Below, piece after piece: positions 53,336 through 62,165 of a stretch of DNA of 64,000 nt. Under the pieces are notes generated by a model. That model did not search any database, was not told where the DNA came from, and saw nothing but the letters and a program-made list of their open reading frames with translations. The translations under genes and the position numbers were made by a program. This DNA is from Calothrix parasitica NIES-267. Its GTDB lineage: Bacteria; Cyanobacteriota; Cyanobacteriia; Cyanobacteriales; Nostocaceae. The DNA is taken from assembly GCF_002368095.1 (NCBI RefSeq), contig NZ_AP018228.1, positions 103,722 to 167,721 on the forward strand, read 5' to 3'. Position 1 is the first letter of the stretch, and the number at the start of each line of letters is the position of its first letter.

Positions 53336-53625
53336 GTTTATCAAGTAGTGGGGATTTAGAATACAAACCCCTCATAGCTAACCTAATCATTTCATCTGAG
53401 AGACATAAGAAAAACGGTTGGTCAGATATTTTAAATAGTGATGTAATTTGGTAGCGGATTAAACTAGTGACAGATAATCCATGTATATCTGCTAGTCGAT
53501 TTAAGTAACTGGTAAAGCTTTCAACTGCTGGTGTGCCAAGACCTATTGGTTTTAGAGAAAACAAGAAACTACGTTTTGGAAGCTCAGGAATATCTAGCTG
53601 CCAGGACTCATAATTTTCCAAATAT

Positions 53626-54735
53626 TCAACTGACATGATTATCGCCTCCAACTTTTAGACGCTGAGGTTTTCGATTACGATTTGTTTTGGAACGGTATTT
53701 TTCAGGATTTGCTTTTGATGTGCCACTTTTAGAAGAATTATTACTGCTATGTTCTAAACCCAAAGCAATTCTCAAAGGAGAACTATCTGTAGCGTATTCA
53801 AGTTGCTTTTCTCCACTTCTTGTTTCATTGACCATAACCATGCATTGTTCCGTGGAATAAGCATTTTTATACAGATGAGACGTAGTAAGAGTATTAGCTC
53901 CTTCAAGTAACGCACAGTAAAGCGCACGAGATAACCAATCTTTGAGAATACCTACACAGCCAAAACTGCGTTCGTAACAAAAATCCCAATGTTGAAGCAA
54001 GTCAGGTTGTTCTGGTAAAGGTAAATGACGCTGAAAAGTTTGAACAATACCTCTGAAAGCTTTTAAATCTCCTTCATTTTCCGCTTTATAACGCTCTAGA
54101 TGAATATCTAAACTACGCCGACACAATTGGGCACTTAAATTGCGAAGAATCAACAAGTCATAAGTGCCTGCAAGTACAAATTTGACTTTAGTTAGATTGG
54201 CTAAGGACTTAATACAATCAGTTTGGTCACGCAATTTACGCCCGCTAGCAACCTTACTAAGATTTTGCGCTTCATCAATACAAAAAACTTTAAGATGACG
54301 ATGCTTAAGTGCAGCTTCTAACGAAGTCTTTAACTTCAAATTAGTGACTCTACCATAGTTTGGCAATGTTGAGCATGGGTCTTGAAGGGCACTTAAAGAG
54401 CGTTGATAAAAGTCTTTCCAATCAAAAGTACTAAATTCCGGAGTCGCAACTTCAACATTAGCAATTGGGATAAAACCTTTATCTTGTTCCATTGCTTGTT
54501 TATAAAATAAAAGCATTTTTTGTGTAATGCGGCGTAATAATGTAGTTTTACCAACACCAGTTGGACCAAATAAAAAGATTAAAGCGTAGAATGTTGGGTC
54601 ATCTATTGCATTTTTAAGTTTTTCTGCTGCGGTTAGCAGATTAGGATGAGCCATCGTATATTGCTGAAAATAGTTAAGTCTGTCAATTACTGGCAGAGTC
54701 AGTAACTTTTGGGGAAAGTAATTTTCATCTGTCAT
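53626..54735 (-). CDS. tnsC: TnsC AAA+ regulator of Tn7-like transposition
   Basis: This 369-aa protein has Walker A GPTGVGKTT (residues 58-66), Walker B VFCIDEAQNL (150-159) and a sensor-1 strand KVKFVLAGTYDLL. The basic C-terminal tail (KYRSKTNRNRKPQRLKVGG) may bind DNA or TnsA/B. TnsC filaments connect the target-selecting TniQ to the transposase. The ATG overlaps the tnsAB stop by one base (TAATG) and its end overlaps tniQ, so the three genes form one operon in the order tnsAB-tnsC-tniQ. Confidence 0.92.
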   Translation of the reverse strand: MTDENYFPQKLLTLPVIDRLNYFQQYTMAHPNLLTAAEKLKNAIDDPTFYALIFLFGPTGVGKTTLLRRITQKMLLFYKQAMEQDKGFIPIANVEVATPEFSTFDWKDFYQRSLSALQDPCSTLPNYGRVTNLKLKTSLEAALKHRHLKVFCIDEAQNLSKVASGRKLRDQTDCIKSLANLTKVKFVLAGTYDLLILRNLSAQLCRRSLDIHLERYKAENEGDLKAFRGIVQTFQRHLPLPEQPDLLQHWDFCYERSFGCVGILKDWLSRALYCALLEGANTLTTSHLYKNAYSTEQCMVMVNETRSGEKQLEYATDSSPLRIALGLEHSSNNSSKSGTSKANPEKYRSKTNRNRKPQRLKVGGDNHVS

Positions 54736-57569
54736 TAGAACTCTCCATAGTATTCAAGGGTTTCTGTAACGTATGAAGTTTGATTGCTATTTTCAGAATT
54801 TTTAAAATCTTCTTCTAAAGTGTCTTCATCCTCTTGAAGCTCAATAAAGTTAGATGATGTTTGGACTGGTTCAGAATCGGAGCAATGTTCGATATTTTTA
54901 ATAACTACTCCTGCTTGAATAGCTTTATGAACCTTATAATTTTCTGAATCACGCAAACGCTGTTTAACTAAATCGCTTTCCTCGTCATGCTTGGAATTTA
55001 AAAACTCAACTAATTCTCTATCAGTTATCATCCGTTTGCGCTCATAATTACGCCTGCGTTTGTTAAGCTCTGCGCTAACGATTCTAATTTCTTTTTCTGA
55101 ACGTCCTTGCAAATATTGATAGTAAGAAGAAATACATTTGACCCATTGCTTCCGGGCTAAAGCATAAGCAATTCCTGCATCCCAGGGGTCATAGCGAACC
55201 CACAGCATTGATTTCTCAATTTCTGGGTCACGAAAAATATCAGACCAGTAATATATGTTGTGTATCTTTATGCCTCTTCCTGGTTGAACTTTACGCTTTC
55301 TACTATCTGGTGCTGGTAAGGTTAGAATATAGAATAACTCGTCATATTCAACCCGGCGATGTATACGACTTCCACCCATTGCAATGCCAGCTGTAAAAGC
55401 CTGAAGGGGACTAATATCTAAAGTCGGGTGTGGTCTGTTGTCATAAACGTTGTATGCCCACTCGCTTAAGGCAAAATAAAGTTTTTCTAATGTCCAAATT
55501 GCTAGTTTTTCTGGTTTAACAGATTTAGTTACTTGACGGTGAAGACGCTTAATTTGTGTATTACCTTGCAACTCATGAATAAACTGTGTATTTGCTGTAC
55601 CAAATAATCTTTCAACAACTGAACCAAAGCGAGCATGTGCTGGCGGTCTATACTTTAGTGTGCAATCATTACAAGCTGCTAATTGCTCAAAATAGTGACT
55701 ATGGAACTCTAATCCATTGTCTACAACTATATTTTGAGGAAATCGATTAAAGCGCTGTACGCAAATCCGAATTACCATCATACAACTTCGGTAGCTCGGT
55801 TCGTCGAAGGTAACATAAATAGCCAAAATTCTTCGGCTATACGCATCAACCATAAATGTTGCCCAAGGACGACCTAAGTTATGACGAACTGAGTTGTTTA
55901 ATGCAATATTACAATTAGTCAAAGAGTCAAGGTCGCTTACTAGTTCAATATCAAGTTGCGTATGGTCGATATGAACAATCTCAAACGGACGATTACCGTG
56001 TCGCGGGGTAGTTTGTTTTAATTCCCAGTAAAATGTTTCTTCTACTATCGCTGCCCGATTCCCAAGGCGTTTTCTAGTTTGACGATATCCACTTCTAGCT
56101 TTAATCGCTTCACAAAATGTTGTTCTTGATGGAGGAAGAAATGGAGGTTCATGAGTTTGACAAGCTACAACGAATGACTCGTAAACTCGTATTTTACTTC
56201 TTTGGGTTGATGTTTCATAATGCTCTTTAATAAATTCGAGCATGAATTCTTGGAGTTGTGAGTCAAGTTTAGCTATGTGGTTGCCTTTGCGGTTGTGCTT
56301 CGGTAATAGTCCAAGGTATCCACTTCCGTAAAGACTTACAGCTTTCTGATACTGGCTACGCCAACGGCGGATTGTGCTGTTCGGATATTTTGGAGGGGAT
56401 TCTACTAAATATGGTTGTATCAAGTTGTAGCGTCGGTTAGCCTCTGCAATATCTTTTGGAGTTGCATGTTTTAATATTTCGACTGACACACTTTTAGTAT
56501 TTTCGGTCTCTATTGTACCAATTCCAGTTATTTTACCTGTGTCAATTAACTTGGTTAATATTGCATTTGGTAACTCTATTAGTTGACCATCTCTACGTAG
56601 TAATCCAGTTGTTGTAGTGCCTGTGTTTACTATTTCCCACTCTGCTTCATCCCAAGATATACTCTTACCTACAGCTATTTGCAGTGCTGTTTTTTCTGAC
56701 CATAAAGATACAGGTTCAATTTGGCTCATATATTCGTGAGCGCAAGCTACATCTTGATTGATAAATACTTTTACCGTATGCGGTTGAGAAAGTTTTACGC
56801 TTGTCAATTCTACGTAAAGTCTATCTGTAGCAATTAACCAATAAAGGTCATCTGCTTTAATACTTTCTGTTTCTAAAAGTTCTGCGAGAGTAATTCCTGG
56901 ATAATCTGTAACAGTATTGATAATTGTTTGCTGCGTAGTTGATTCTACAGTTTCATCGGAGTAATTTAAGTAGTCCTCCAACCAAACTATATTTTGTTGA
57001 AAATTCCAATTAATTTGTGCATCTGACCATACTTGAAAAGAAAGGTCGTAAAAACGTGCATATTCGGATGCTGGAGGACAATGCCATTTATTTTCACAAT
57101 CTTTACAATAACGATTTGGATTCGCTTCACTCAGCCTTGACAGTTCAAGTTCGGTTTTGCACTCACACCAACCCGCGTTTTGTCTCCAAATTATGAAAAA
57201 ATCAGGTGTATACTTGTGTCTCAATCGCCGTCCACTTTTTGAAAGGTAGATTAGTTCGATAGCTGGAGGTTGGTCGTAATACTCTAGTACTTCTGGGTCG
57301 TGTTCTAATTCATAAATGCGTGCTAATTCGCAACGATGACTCTCGAACTGAATTGTCACTCCCATTTTGGCAGAAGGGTAGCTACCACAAACATTCTTTC
57401 TACCACCAGTTACGAGACGAGATGGATTAGTACTACGAATCTCCTCAATTACCGTTTGTGCCCTAGAACTGAGGTTCTGTTCTCGACACCAGTTGTTAAA
57501 CTCTTGGTTGTCAAGCATAATCTTAATTGTGGAGGGAGGTATATTTTTCGGGTAATCCCTCCTACTCAT
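54735..57569 (-). CDS. tnsAB: TnsA-TnsB fusion transposase
   Basis: This 944-aa protein has two catalytic parts. Residues about 55-205 form a TnsA-type endonuclease: E76, D123 in KYTPDFF and E136/K138 in WCECKTE, followed by a Cys cluster (CKDCENKWHC). Residues about 370-830 form the TnsB DDE integrase: D535 (HIDHTQLD), D617 (VVDNGLEFH) and E653 (VVERLFGT). The C-terminal part carries a beta-barrel and a TnsC-contact tail. TnsA cuts the 5' ends and TnsB the 3' ends, giving cut-and-paste. All catalytic residues are present. ATG 57569 is used; codon 18 is an alternative. Confidence 0.93.
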   Translation of the reverse strand: MSRRDYPKNIPPSTIKIMLDNQEFNNWCREQNLSSRAQTVIEEIRSTNPSRLVTGGRKNVCGSYPSAKMGVTIQFESHRCELARIYELEHDPEVLEYYDQPPAIELIYLSKSGRRLRHKYTPDFFIIWRQNAGWCECKTELELSRLSEANPNRYCKDCENKWHCPPASEYARFYDLSFQVWSDAQINWNFQQNIVWLEDYLNYSDETVESTTQQTIINTVTDYPGITLAELLETESIKADDLYWLIATDRLYVELTSVKLSQPHTVKVFINQDVACAHEYMSQIEPVSLWSEKTALQIAVGKSISWDEAEWEIVNTGTTTTGLLRRDGQLIELPNAILTKLIDTGKITGIGTIETENTKSVSVEILKHATPKDIAEANRRYNLIQPYLVESPPKYPNSTIRRWRSQYQKAVSLYGSGYLGLLPKHNRKGNHIAKLDSQLQEFMLEFIKEHYETSTQRSKIRVYESFVVACQTHEPPFLPPSRTTFCEAIKARSGYRQTRKRLGNRAAIVEETFYWELKQTTPRHGNRPFEIVHIDHTQLDIELVSDLDSLTNCNIALNNSVRHNLGRPWATFMVDAYSRRILAIYVTFDEPSYRSCMMVIRICVQRFNRFPQNIVVDNGLEFHSHYFEQLAACNDCTLKYRPPAHARFGSVVERLFGTANTQFIHELQGNTQIKRLHRQVTKSVKPEKLAIWTLEKLYFALSEWAYNVYDNRPHPTLDISPLQAFTAGIAMGGSRIHRRVEYDELFYILTLPAPDSRKRKVQPGRGIKIHNIYYWSDIFRDPEIEKSMLWVRYDPWDAGIAYALARKQWVKCISSYYQYLQGRSEKEIRIVSAELNKRRRNYERKRMITDRELVEFLNSKHDEESDLVKQRLRDSENYKVHKAIQAGVVIKNIEHCSDSEPVQTSSNFIELQEDEDTLEEDFKNSENSNQTSYVTETLEYYGEF

Positions 57570-57599
57570 AATGTCAGCACAACACTATTTATTTGTAAG

Positions 57600-57778
57600 C
57601 GAAACGTTGCGAATATTTGCTTAATTTATACTTTCTAAATATAATGTTTGCTCACATTATGGTTTCTTTCCTTATATATTGGCTTTTAGACAGCAACGAG
57701 ATTTGTAGGGTTGAGCGCCGCCACTTGCTCAACTTATACTTTCACAGTTGCTCAACTTATCCTTACAGTTACATTACA
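57600..57778. repeat. Right end of the Tn7-like element with TnsB-site-like repeats
   Basis: Four similar copies face outward: TTTGCTTAATTTATACTTTC (about 57616), TTTGCTCACATTATGGTTTC (57648), TTGCTCAACTTATACTTTCA (57725) and TTGCTCAACTTATCCTTACA (57748). The last runs into the terminal CAGTTACATTACA ending at 57778. The number and spacing fit a Tn7-type right end next to tnsAB. The tnsAB promoter should overlap this region. Confidence 0.7.
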
Positions 57779-57987
57779 GTTGCGGGTGGGGGTAAGCAGG
57801 GGGAGCAGGGGATGCAGGGGAAGCAGGGGGGGAGATTTTTTGATAGGATAAATCCTCTCTTGCTTCCTCATCTCTTCCTGCTCTAACTTCCCCTGCTCCC
57901 CATGCTTTAATCCACCCCTGCCACCCCTGCCACCCCTGCACCCCCTTTCCCCTAAAATAGATGTAAGTCCGCGTTTAACAAATAAAA
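57779..57987. repeat. GCAGGGG-type heptad tandem repeats
   Basis: GGGAGCAGGGGATGCAGGGG-type units lie just right of the transposon end, followed by inverse CCCCTGCC-type units (57885-57950). These precede the four-helix-bundle gene. Such short tandemly repeated repetitive sequences are common in filamentous cyanobacteria. Confidence 0.65.
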
Positions 57988-58383
57988 ATGAATCAAAAAG
58001 CTATAAGAGACCACAAAGATTTAGAAGTTTACAAAAAAGCTTTTGATGCTGCAATGGAAATTTTTCATCTGTCGAAGCAATTTCCTAAAGAAGAGACATA
58101 CTCCCTTACTGACCAAATTCGTCGCTCAAGTCGTTCTGTGTGTGCAAATTTTGCTGAAGCATGGAGAAAAAGAAGGTATGAAGCAGCATTTGTAGCTAAA
58201 TTAAATGACTGTGAAGCTGAAGCTGCTGAAACTCAAACGTGGCTTGAATTTGCTGTTAAAAGTGAATATATAGAAGTTGAAAATGCAAGAAAACTCTACG
58301 GAATTTATAACCAAGTCATAGCAGGTTTTGTCACCATGATTAATAATCCTACACCTTGGTTAATTAAAAAATCATCGTCATAA
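57988..58383 (+). CDS. Four-helix-bundle (S23/IVP-type) protein
   Basis: This 131-aa protein shows the full family pattern: HKDLEVYKKAFDAAMEIF, LTDQIRRSSRSVCANFAEAW, YEAAFVAKLNDCEAEAAETQ and WLEFAVKSEYI. It is a paralogue of the protein at 50501-50890 on the opposite strand and opposite side of the transposon. Both are immersed in short tandem repeats. The diversity-generating-retroelement accessory protein Avd shares this fold, but no such element is seen here. The function outside rRNA intervening sequences is not known. Confidence 0.88.
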   Translation: MNQKAIRDHKDLEVYKKAFDAAMEIFHLSKQFPKEETYSLTDQIRRSSRSVCANFAEAWRKRRYEAAFVAKLNDCEAEAAETQTWLEFAVKSEYIEVENARKLYGIYNQVIAGFVTMINNPTPWLIKKSSS

Positions 58384-58617
58384 CTTTAGAGCAGAGAAGG
58401 TTAGAGCAGGGAAAAGTTAGAGCAGGGGGAGCAAGGGATGCAGGGGAGGCAGGGGGAGAAATCGATAAAAATGGTTCTGATGTACGATGACGATTATAAA
58501 TGTGCCTTCTTTACAAATAGCTAGGTACATAAATAATTTTTCCTTGCTTCCTCTCTACCTCCCCTGCTTTAATCCTCCCCTGCTCCCCCTGCTACCCCTG
58601 CCTCCCCTGCTCCAAAG
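58384..58617. repeat. Heptad tandem repeats downstream of the four-helix-bundle gene
   Basis: GAGCAGGGAAAAGTTAGAGC and GGGGAGGCAGGGGGAG units (58385-58460) are followed by CCCCTGCTCC-type units in the inverse sense (58560-58614). The long G-rich and C-rich blocks could pair and fold as a large hairpin. Confidence 0.55.
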
Positions 58618-60171
58618 TCACGCCCTGACAACAGTAACAGAGCGTCCACTTTCAGTATCAATAACTTCAGTACTCAAACGCTCCTGTATCGGTAAAGCTT
58701 TTGTACGTACATCAAAAATTACCAGCCAACCAAAATTTACATCCAATCTTGCCAAATAAGAATCTAATTGTTCAATACCTTTATCTAAAGGGTCGCCTTT
58801 TTTATCCTTCCAAACCTTTAGTTCAATTCCCAGAGTTACATTCCCATATATTAAACATAAATCCATCCGGTCTTTTCCGATAGCATACTCTCTTTCTAAA
58901 CTTCCACCTCCATTAATCACCCGATGTAAAAATGCCATCATCACTAAATGGGGTGCAATTTCATTGTAAGAAGTAGTACCAAGCAAAGGTTCTCCATGTT
59001 GTAACCAAAAATCTAAAAACGCCTCTAATAATGCTTCTGTATCTAACTCTCCTGATTGAGTTAACCAGCTAGGTGCAATTTGGGGTAAAGAAGCCATTGG
59101 TGTTATCGTTAAGACTCTAGGTAGTACTTCACGGTAAATAGGATTTGCTATTTCCAACCCTCCCAGAGGATTCATTCTACATAAACCCAAATCAATCAAA
59201 AACTGAATATCATCGTTAGGAACATTTCCTAGCTCAGAACCTGCAAGCATAGGTTCAATAATAACTCTAACTCTATTAGTTTGTAGTCTTTCTGCTAAAG
59301 AATCAAGATGAGTATCCTTTCTTTTAATTAGCACTTCAGCAGCCGAATGTATGTGTTCTGGAGTAATAGCTACACTAGTATCAGTTACCATCTCTTCCAC
59401 AATTTCCTTAGCTAAAGCATTAACTAACCAAGGCTGTCCCTGAGTTAAATCAAAAGCAATAGAAACAGCTAATGGTGTAAAAACCTGTCCCGTATCATCA
59501 GTATGCTGCTGGTATAATTCACCTACCTCAGTAGCATTAAAATTTCTTAAAGTCAGAGAACGGACTTTGATATTAAAAGGACTGGCAGTATTTAACCTAT
59601 CACTTCCACCGGAAGCTACCTTATAATCCCTCACATCTCGCAAACCAATCAGTCCAACACTAATAGGAAAATTTTGGGGACGATTGCGATATCCATCCCT
59701 TAGCTGTCGCAGTACTGAAATTAATGCTTCATCTTCTAAAGAATCAATTTCATCAATAAAAAGTACAAGTGGTCTACTGGATGCTTGGGACCAACTTTGT
59801 AGTGCAGCTTGTATTCTTCTTCCTGGTTGAGCGCTATTCCAGTTTTCGGGGGGATGTAATATGGCAGGCAAATCCAATTTAGTGCTAGCTTTCCAAGAAT
59901 CAAGAATAACAAGTTCAGCCACTTCCGGATTCTTACTAAAAGGTGCCCCTAACTCTACAGAAACTAAAGCAGCAGTATAGTCTTCACTACCAGTTAACTG
60001 TTCTGCTAGCGCCAGCATAGCAGTAGTTTTACCCGTTTGTCGGGGTGCGTGAATCACAAAATAATTTTGTTGGACAATCAACCGCTCCAAATTCGGTAGT
60101 CGAACTGTTGGAGGCAGCATGTAGTGGATATCTGCTTTACAAGGACCAGTAGTGTTGAACCAACGGGGCAT
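58618..60171 (-). CDS. AAA-type ATPase with C-terminal PD-(D/E)XK nuclease-like domain
   Basis: This is a 517-aa protein. N-terminal STAND/AAA-like ATPase: P-loop HAPRQTGKTTAML near residues 41-53 and Walker B LVLFIDEIDSLED near 134-146. After a winged-helix-like middle, the C-terminal domain has KDRMDLCLIYGNVTLGIELKVWK: Asp, then Glu-x-Lys, the nuclease-fold signature. This architecture is widespread in cyanobacteria and archaea in many copies; roles in mobile elements or defence are suspected but unproven. It is a single gene, no obvious operon partner. Confidence 0.78.
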   Translation of the reverse strand: MPRWFNTTGPCKADIHYMLPPTVRLPNLERLIVQQNYFVIHAPRQTGKTTAMLALAEQLTGSEDYTAALVSVELGAPFSKNPEVAELVILDSWKASTKLDLPAILHPPENWNSAQPGRRIQAALQSWSQASSRPLVLFIDEIDSLEDEALISVLRQLRDGYRNRPQNFPISVGLIGLRDVRDYKVASGGSDRLNTASPFNIKVRSLTLRNFNATEVGELYQQHTDDTGQVFTPLAVSIAFDLTQGQPWLVNALAKEIVEEMVTDTSVAITPEHIHSAAEVLIKRKDTHLDSLAERLQTNRVRVIIEPMLAGSELGNVPNDDIQFLIDLGLCRMNPLGGLEIANPIYREVLPRVLTITPMASLPQIAPSWLTQSGELDTEALLEAFLDFWLQHGEPLLGTTSYNEIAPHLVMMAFLHRVINGGGSLEREYAIGKDRMDLCLIYGNVTLGIELKVWKDKKGDPLDKGIEQLDSYLARLDVNFGWLVIFDVRTKALPIQERLSTEVIDTESGRSVTVVRA

Positions 60172-60694
60172 AGGGAATAATAGTTAAATATATGGGTTTA
60201 GTCTAGCAGTCTTAATTAAACAGCAAATTATGCTTGTAGAAGGAAACGGTATTTTATCTTAAAGATAAAAAATACAGATATAAATCGCTCCTTCCGGAAA
60301 ATCTATAAATGTTCTTAGATAGGGTGCTGAGGGGCGCTCGGGACTGAGGTGCAGAGGAGTAGGAAGCGCTCTTTGTGTTTGGAGAAAATCTGCACGTTAC
60401 CAATAAAAAACAATTCAAAAGTACTATCATTTAATAAAAATTCACCCTTCCCCCTATCTCCTTAGCAGTTTTCTGCGCTCGTGTTTACTTAAAAAACCTC
60501 TTCCATCGAACACTTCCGAATTTTCTAAAAACATGAGATGGTAAATAAAAACCCACACACTGTGAAAAGGACTAATTCATAAGTACTATGAATTCATAAC
60601 AAATTACTTTTCTCCTCAGCACCTCAGCACCCCATCTCCGAGCGCATTCCTCCCCTGCTACCCCTGCCACCCCTGCTCCCCCTGCTCTCTAAAG
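60172..60694. other. Intergenic region with short repeats
   Basis: About 520 bp holds no supported ORF. It contains CTCAGCACC repeats near 60615-60632 and CCCCTGCTACCCCTGCC-type heptads directly before the recombinase start codon (60653-60685). Promoters for both divergent genes should lie here. Confidence 0.4.
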
Positions 60695-61702
60695 ATGCTC
60701 CACCGAAAACCCGTTCCCACTCCCGTTATCGTCCCCGTAACTGAACTCAAATCCAAGGAAAAACCCAAGGTTAAGGATTTAAGAATTCTTCGCTTTGAGG
60801 AGTTTCTGCAAGCCCGGTCATTGAGTGAAAATTCAACAATTGCTTATAAACGGGATATTCAGCATTTTTTAGATTGGTGCGATACTGCGTGGGTTGATGT
60901 AAAACCCCGTCAAATTGCTCAGTTCAAAAATTATCTATTGCGGAAGGAAGACAATTCCCGTGTGTTAAAGGATGCGAGTGTAGCGCGGATATTAGGAACG
61001 CTCAAAAATTTTTACAATTGGTTAATTAGGTCGGGTTATGTGAAAATTGACCCCACCATAGCGGTTGATTTACCGAAAATTCTTGAACCCCAAGCAAATA
61101 ACTTAAGTATGGAAGTTGTGGAGAAAATCTTTACCGCAATTGAAACAATTAGGAATCCAGAAAGAAATTTGGCGATATTTGGGTTATTGCTTCATGGTCT
61201 GAGAGCTAGTGAAGTTTGTGCTTTGAATATCGGAGATTATGATGGGGTTCGGGTTGATATCAAACAAGCTAAAGCAGGGAGCGTGGGAACTGTACCGTTG
61301 GAAGGGTGGTGCGCTTCTAAGGTTGATGATTATTTACAATGGCTCAAAGCTAGTTATAGTGAGAATTTAAAACCAGAGTCTCCAATGTTTGTTTCTTTTT
61401 CTAATCGTAATAGTGGAAAAAGAATTAGCTATGACACGATTAATAAATTGTGTAAGCAAATTGGTGAAATTATTGGTATTAAATTTAATGCCCACCAGTT
61501 GAGGCATACTTTCGCTACTAATTTGGTAATTTCTGGGATGAGTCCATATCACTCTATGACTTTGATGCGCCAGAAGTCGTTCAGGAATTTCAAGCGGTAT
61601 GCCAAAGCGGCTGAAAGAGCAGCTGCGGAAGCGGAGTTTAATAAAGTTTCTAATGGTCGGAGTATTTTGCGGAAAGATACTGCTGTATCAGATGAAAGTT
61701 GA
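60695..61702 (+). CDS. Tyrosine recombinase (XerC/phage integrase family)
   Basis: This 335-aa protein has an N-terminal SAM-like DNA-binding domain (LSENSTIAYKRDIQHFLDW) and a catalytic domain with Arg in LLHGLRASEVCALN, His-x-x-Arg in NAHQLRHTFATNLV and Tyr in NFKRYAKAAE near residue 304. The usual second His/Trp region is altered (MRQKSFRNF), so activity should be checked. On plasmids such enzymes resolve multimers or move integrative elements. No att site or partner gene is visible beside it. Confidence 0.85.
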   Translation: MLHRKPVPTPVIVPVTELKSKEKPKVKDLRILRFEEFLQARSLSENSTIAYKRDIQHFLDWCDTAWVDVKPRQIAQFKNYLLRKEDNSRVLKDASVARILGTLKNFYNWLIRSGYVKIDPTIAVDLPKILEPQANNLSMEVVEKIFTAIETIRNPERNLAIFGLLLHGLRASEVCALNIGDYDGVRVDIKQAKAGSVGTVPLEGWCASKVDDYLQWLKASYSENLKPESPMFVSFSNRNSGKRISYDTINKLCKQIGEIIGIKFNAHQLRHTFATNLVISGMSPYHSMTLMRQKSFRNFKRYAKAAERAAAEAEFNKVSNGRSILRKDTAVSDES

Positions 61703-62079
61703 ATTACTTCCTCGAACCGCTCTAAGATTACCGGCTAAAAATTTATCCCTCACTCACTCCCTTCCCCCTCTTTATACTTAGGGAACACTAAGAAATAAAT
61801 TATCCCAACCTTGAAAAATGTAAAAATTTTTCTCCTCAGCACCTCGGCTCCTCAGCACCTCAGCAATCAATACAATGGGTTATAAAAGAAGGAAGGAGTT
61901 AGAAGGAAGAAGGAAGAAGGTTTGAGCGGTAATATATTTTTAAAAACTTCACCACCTGAGTCTAAAACGATATTATTGAAAAAAACAATATTTTAAGGCG
62001 CATAGCGCAAGGGAATATTTACGTCCTTGTTTCATGCTTAGCCGTTTTAAAACGTGAATTATTCTTCCTTCTTCCCTCT
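61703..62079. other. Intergenic region with short repeats
   Basis: No ORF is supported. CTCACTCACTCCC-type and CTCAGCACCTCGGCTCC-type repeats (61748-61770, 61833-61866) and GAAGGAAGAAGG repeats (61899-61920) are present. It abuts the 3' end of the group II intron. Confidence 0.4.
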
Positions 62080-62121
62080 GTTATGGTCGATGGGGAGTAT
62101 TACCTCCCGCACCTCCAATTC

Positions 62122-62156
62122 AGATCCGGACGTGCGCTTTTCAGTGCATCCGGCTC
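62122..62156 (-). ncRNA. Group II intron domain V
   Basis: A 35-nt catalytic hairpin has the GAGCCG start, internal bulge and GTCCGGATC closing arm. It coordinates the metal ions for splicing. All paired positions appear intact, so the intron may be active. Confidence 0.8.
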
Positions 62157-62165
62157 CTAGATATT

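Larger units (their letters stand above)
51310..53651 (-). pseudogene. tniQ: tniQ, split by an IS4-like element
   Basis: The N-terminal part (53651 to 53332; ATG 53636 is the likely start) has the TniQ opening GTPAVESFTSYLNRLADIHGLS. The C-terminal part (51936 to 51310) has the zinc-binding pattern IFCSEQRWCAACYQDSKEAG, VTVCPYHQRYLQLNCLCCG and GYCRICGAWLG. Together about 315 aa, this is a small TniQ rather than a long TnsD. TniQ links TnsC to a target-site or crRNA complex, so its loss should prevent targeted transposition unless another TniQ acts in trans. The zinc residues in the C-terminal half look intact. Confidence 0.85.
51157..57778 (-). mobile_element. Compact Tn7-like transposon (tnsAB, tnsC, tniQ)
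   Basis: The left end begins TGTACTGTAACTGTAA, and the right end read inward begins TGTAATGTAACTGTAA; both continue into ATAAGTTGAGCAA. The genes inside are tniQ (broken), tnsC and a tnsA-tnsB fusion, all on the minus strand; there is no cargo and no CRISPR. Size is 6.6 kb including a 1.4-kb IS. The 5 bp flanking each end (CGGTT and GTTGC) do not match, so no target duplication is visible. TnsAB fusions occur in cyanobacterial Tn7-like and CRISPR-associated transposons. Confidence 0.8.

Noticed and set aside
51157..57778. CRISPR-associated transposon (CAST)
   Set aside because: Both CRISPR arrays and all cas genes lie outside the recognised transposon ends, and no short or atypical array is seen inside. 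Kept only as a question about action in trans.
57617..57886. 89-aa plus-strand ORF at the right end of the Tn7-like element
   Set aside because: It overlaps the TnsB-site repeats and heptad repeats and has no coding character.
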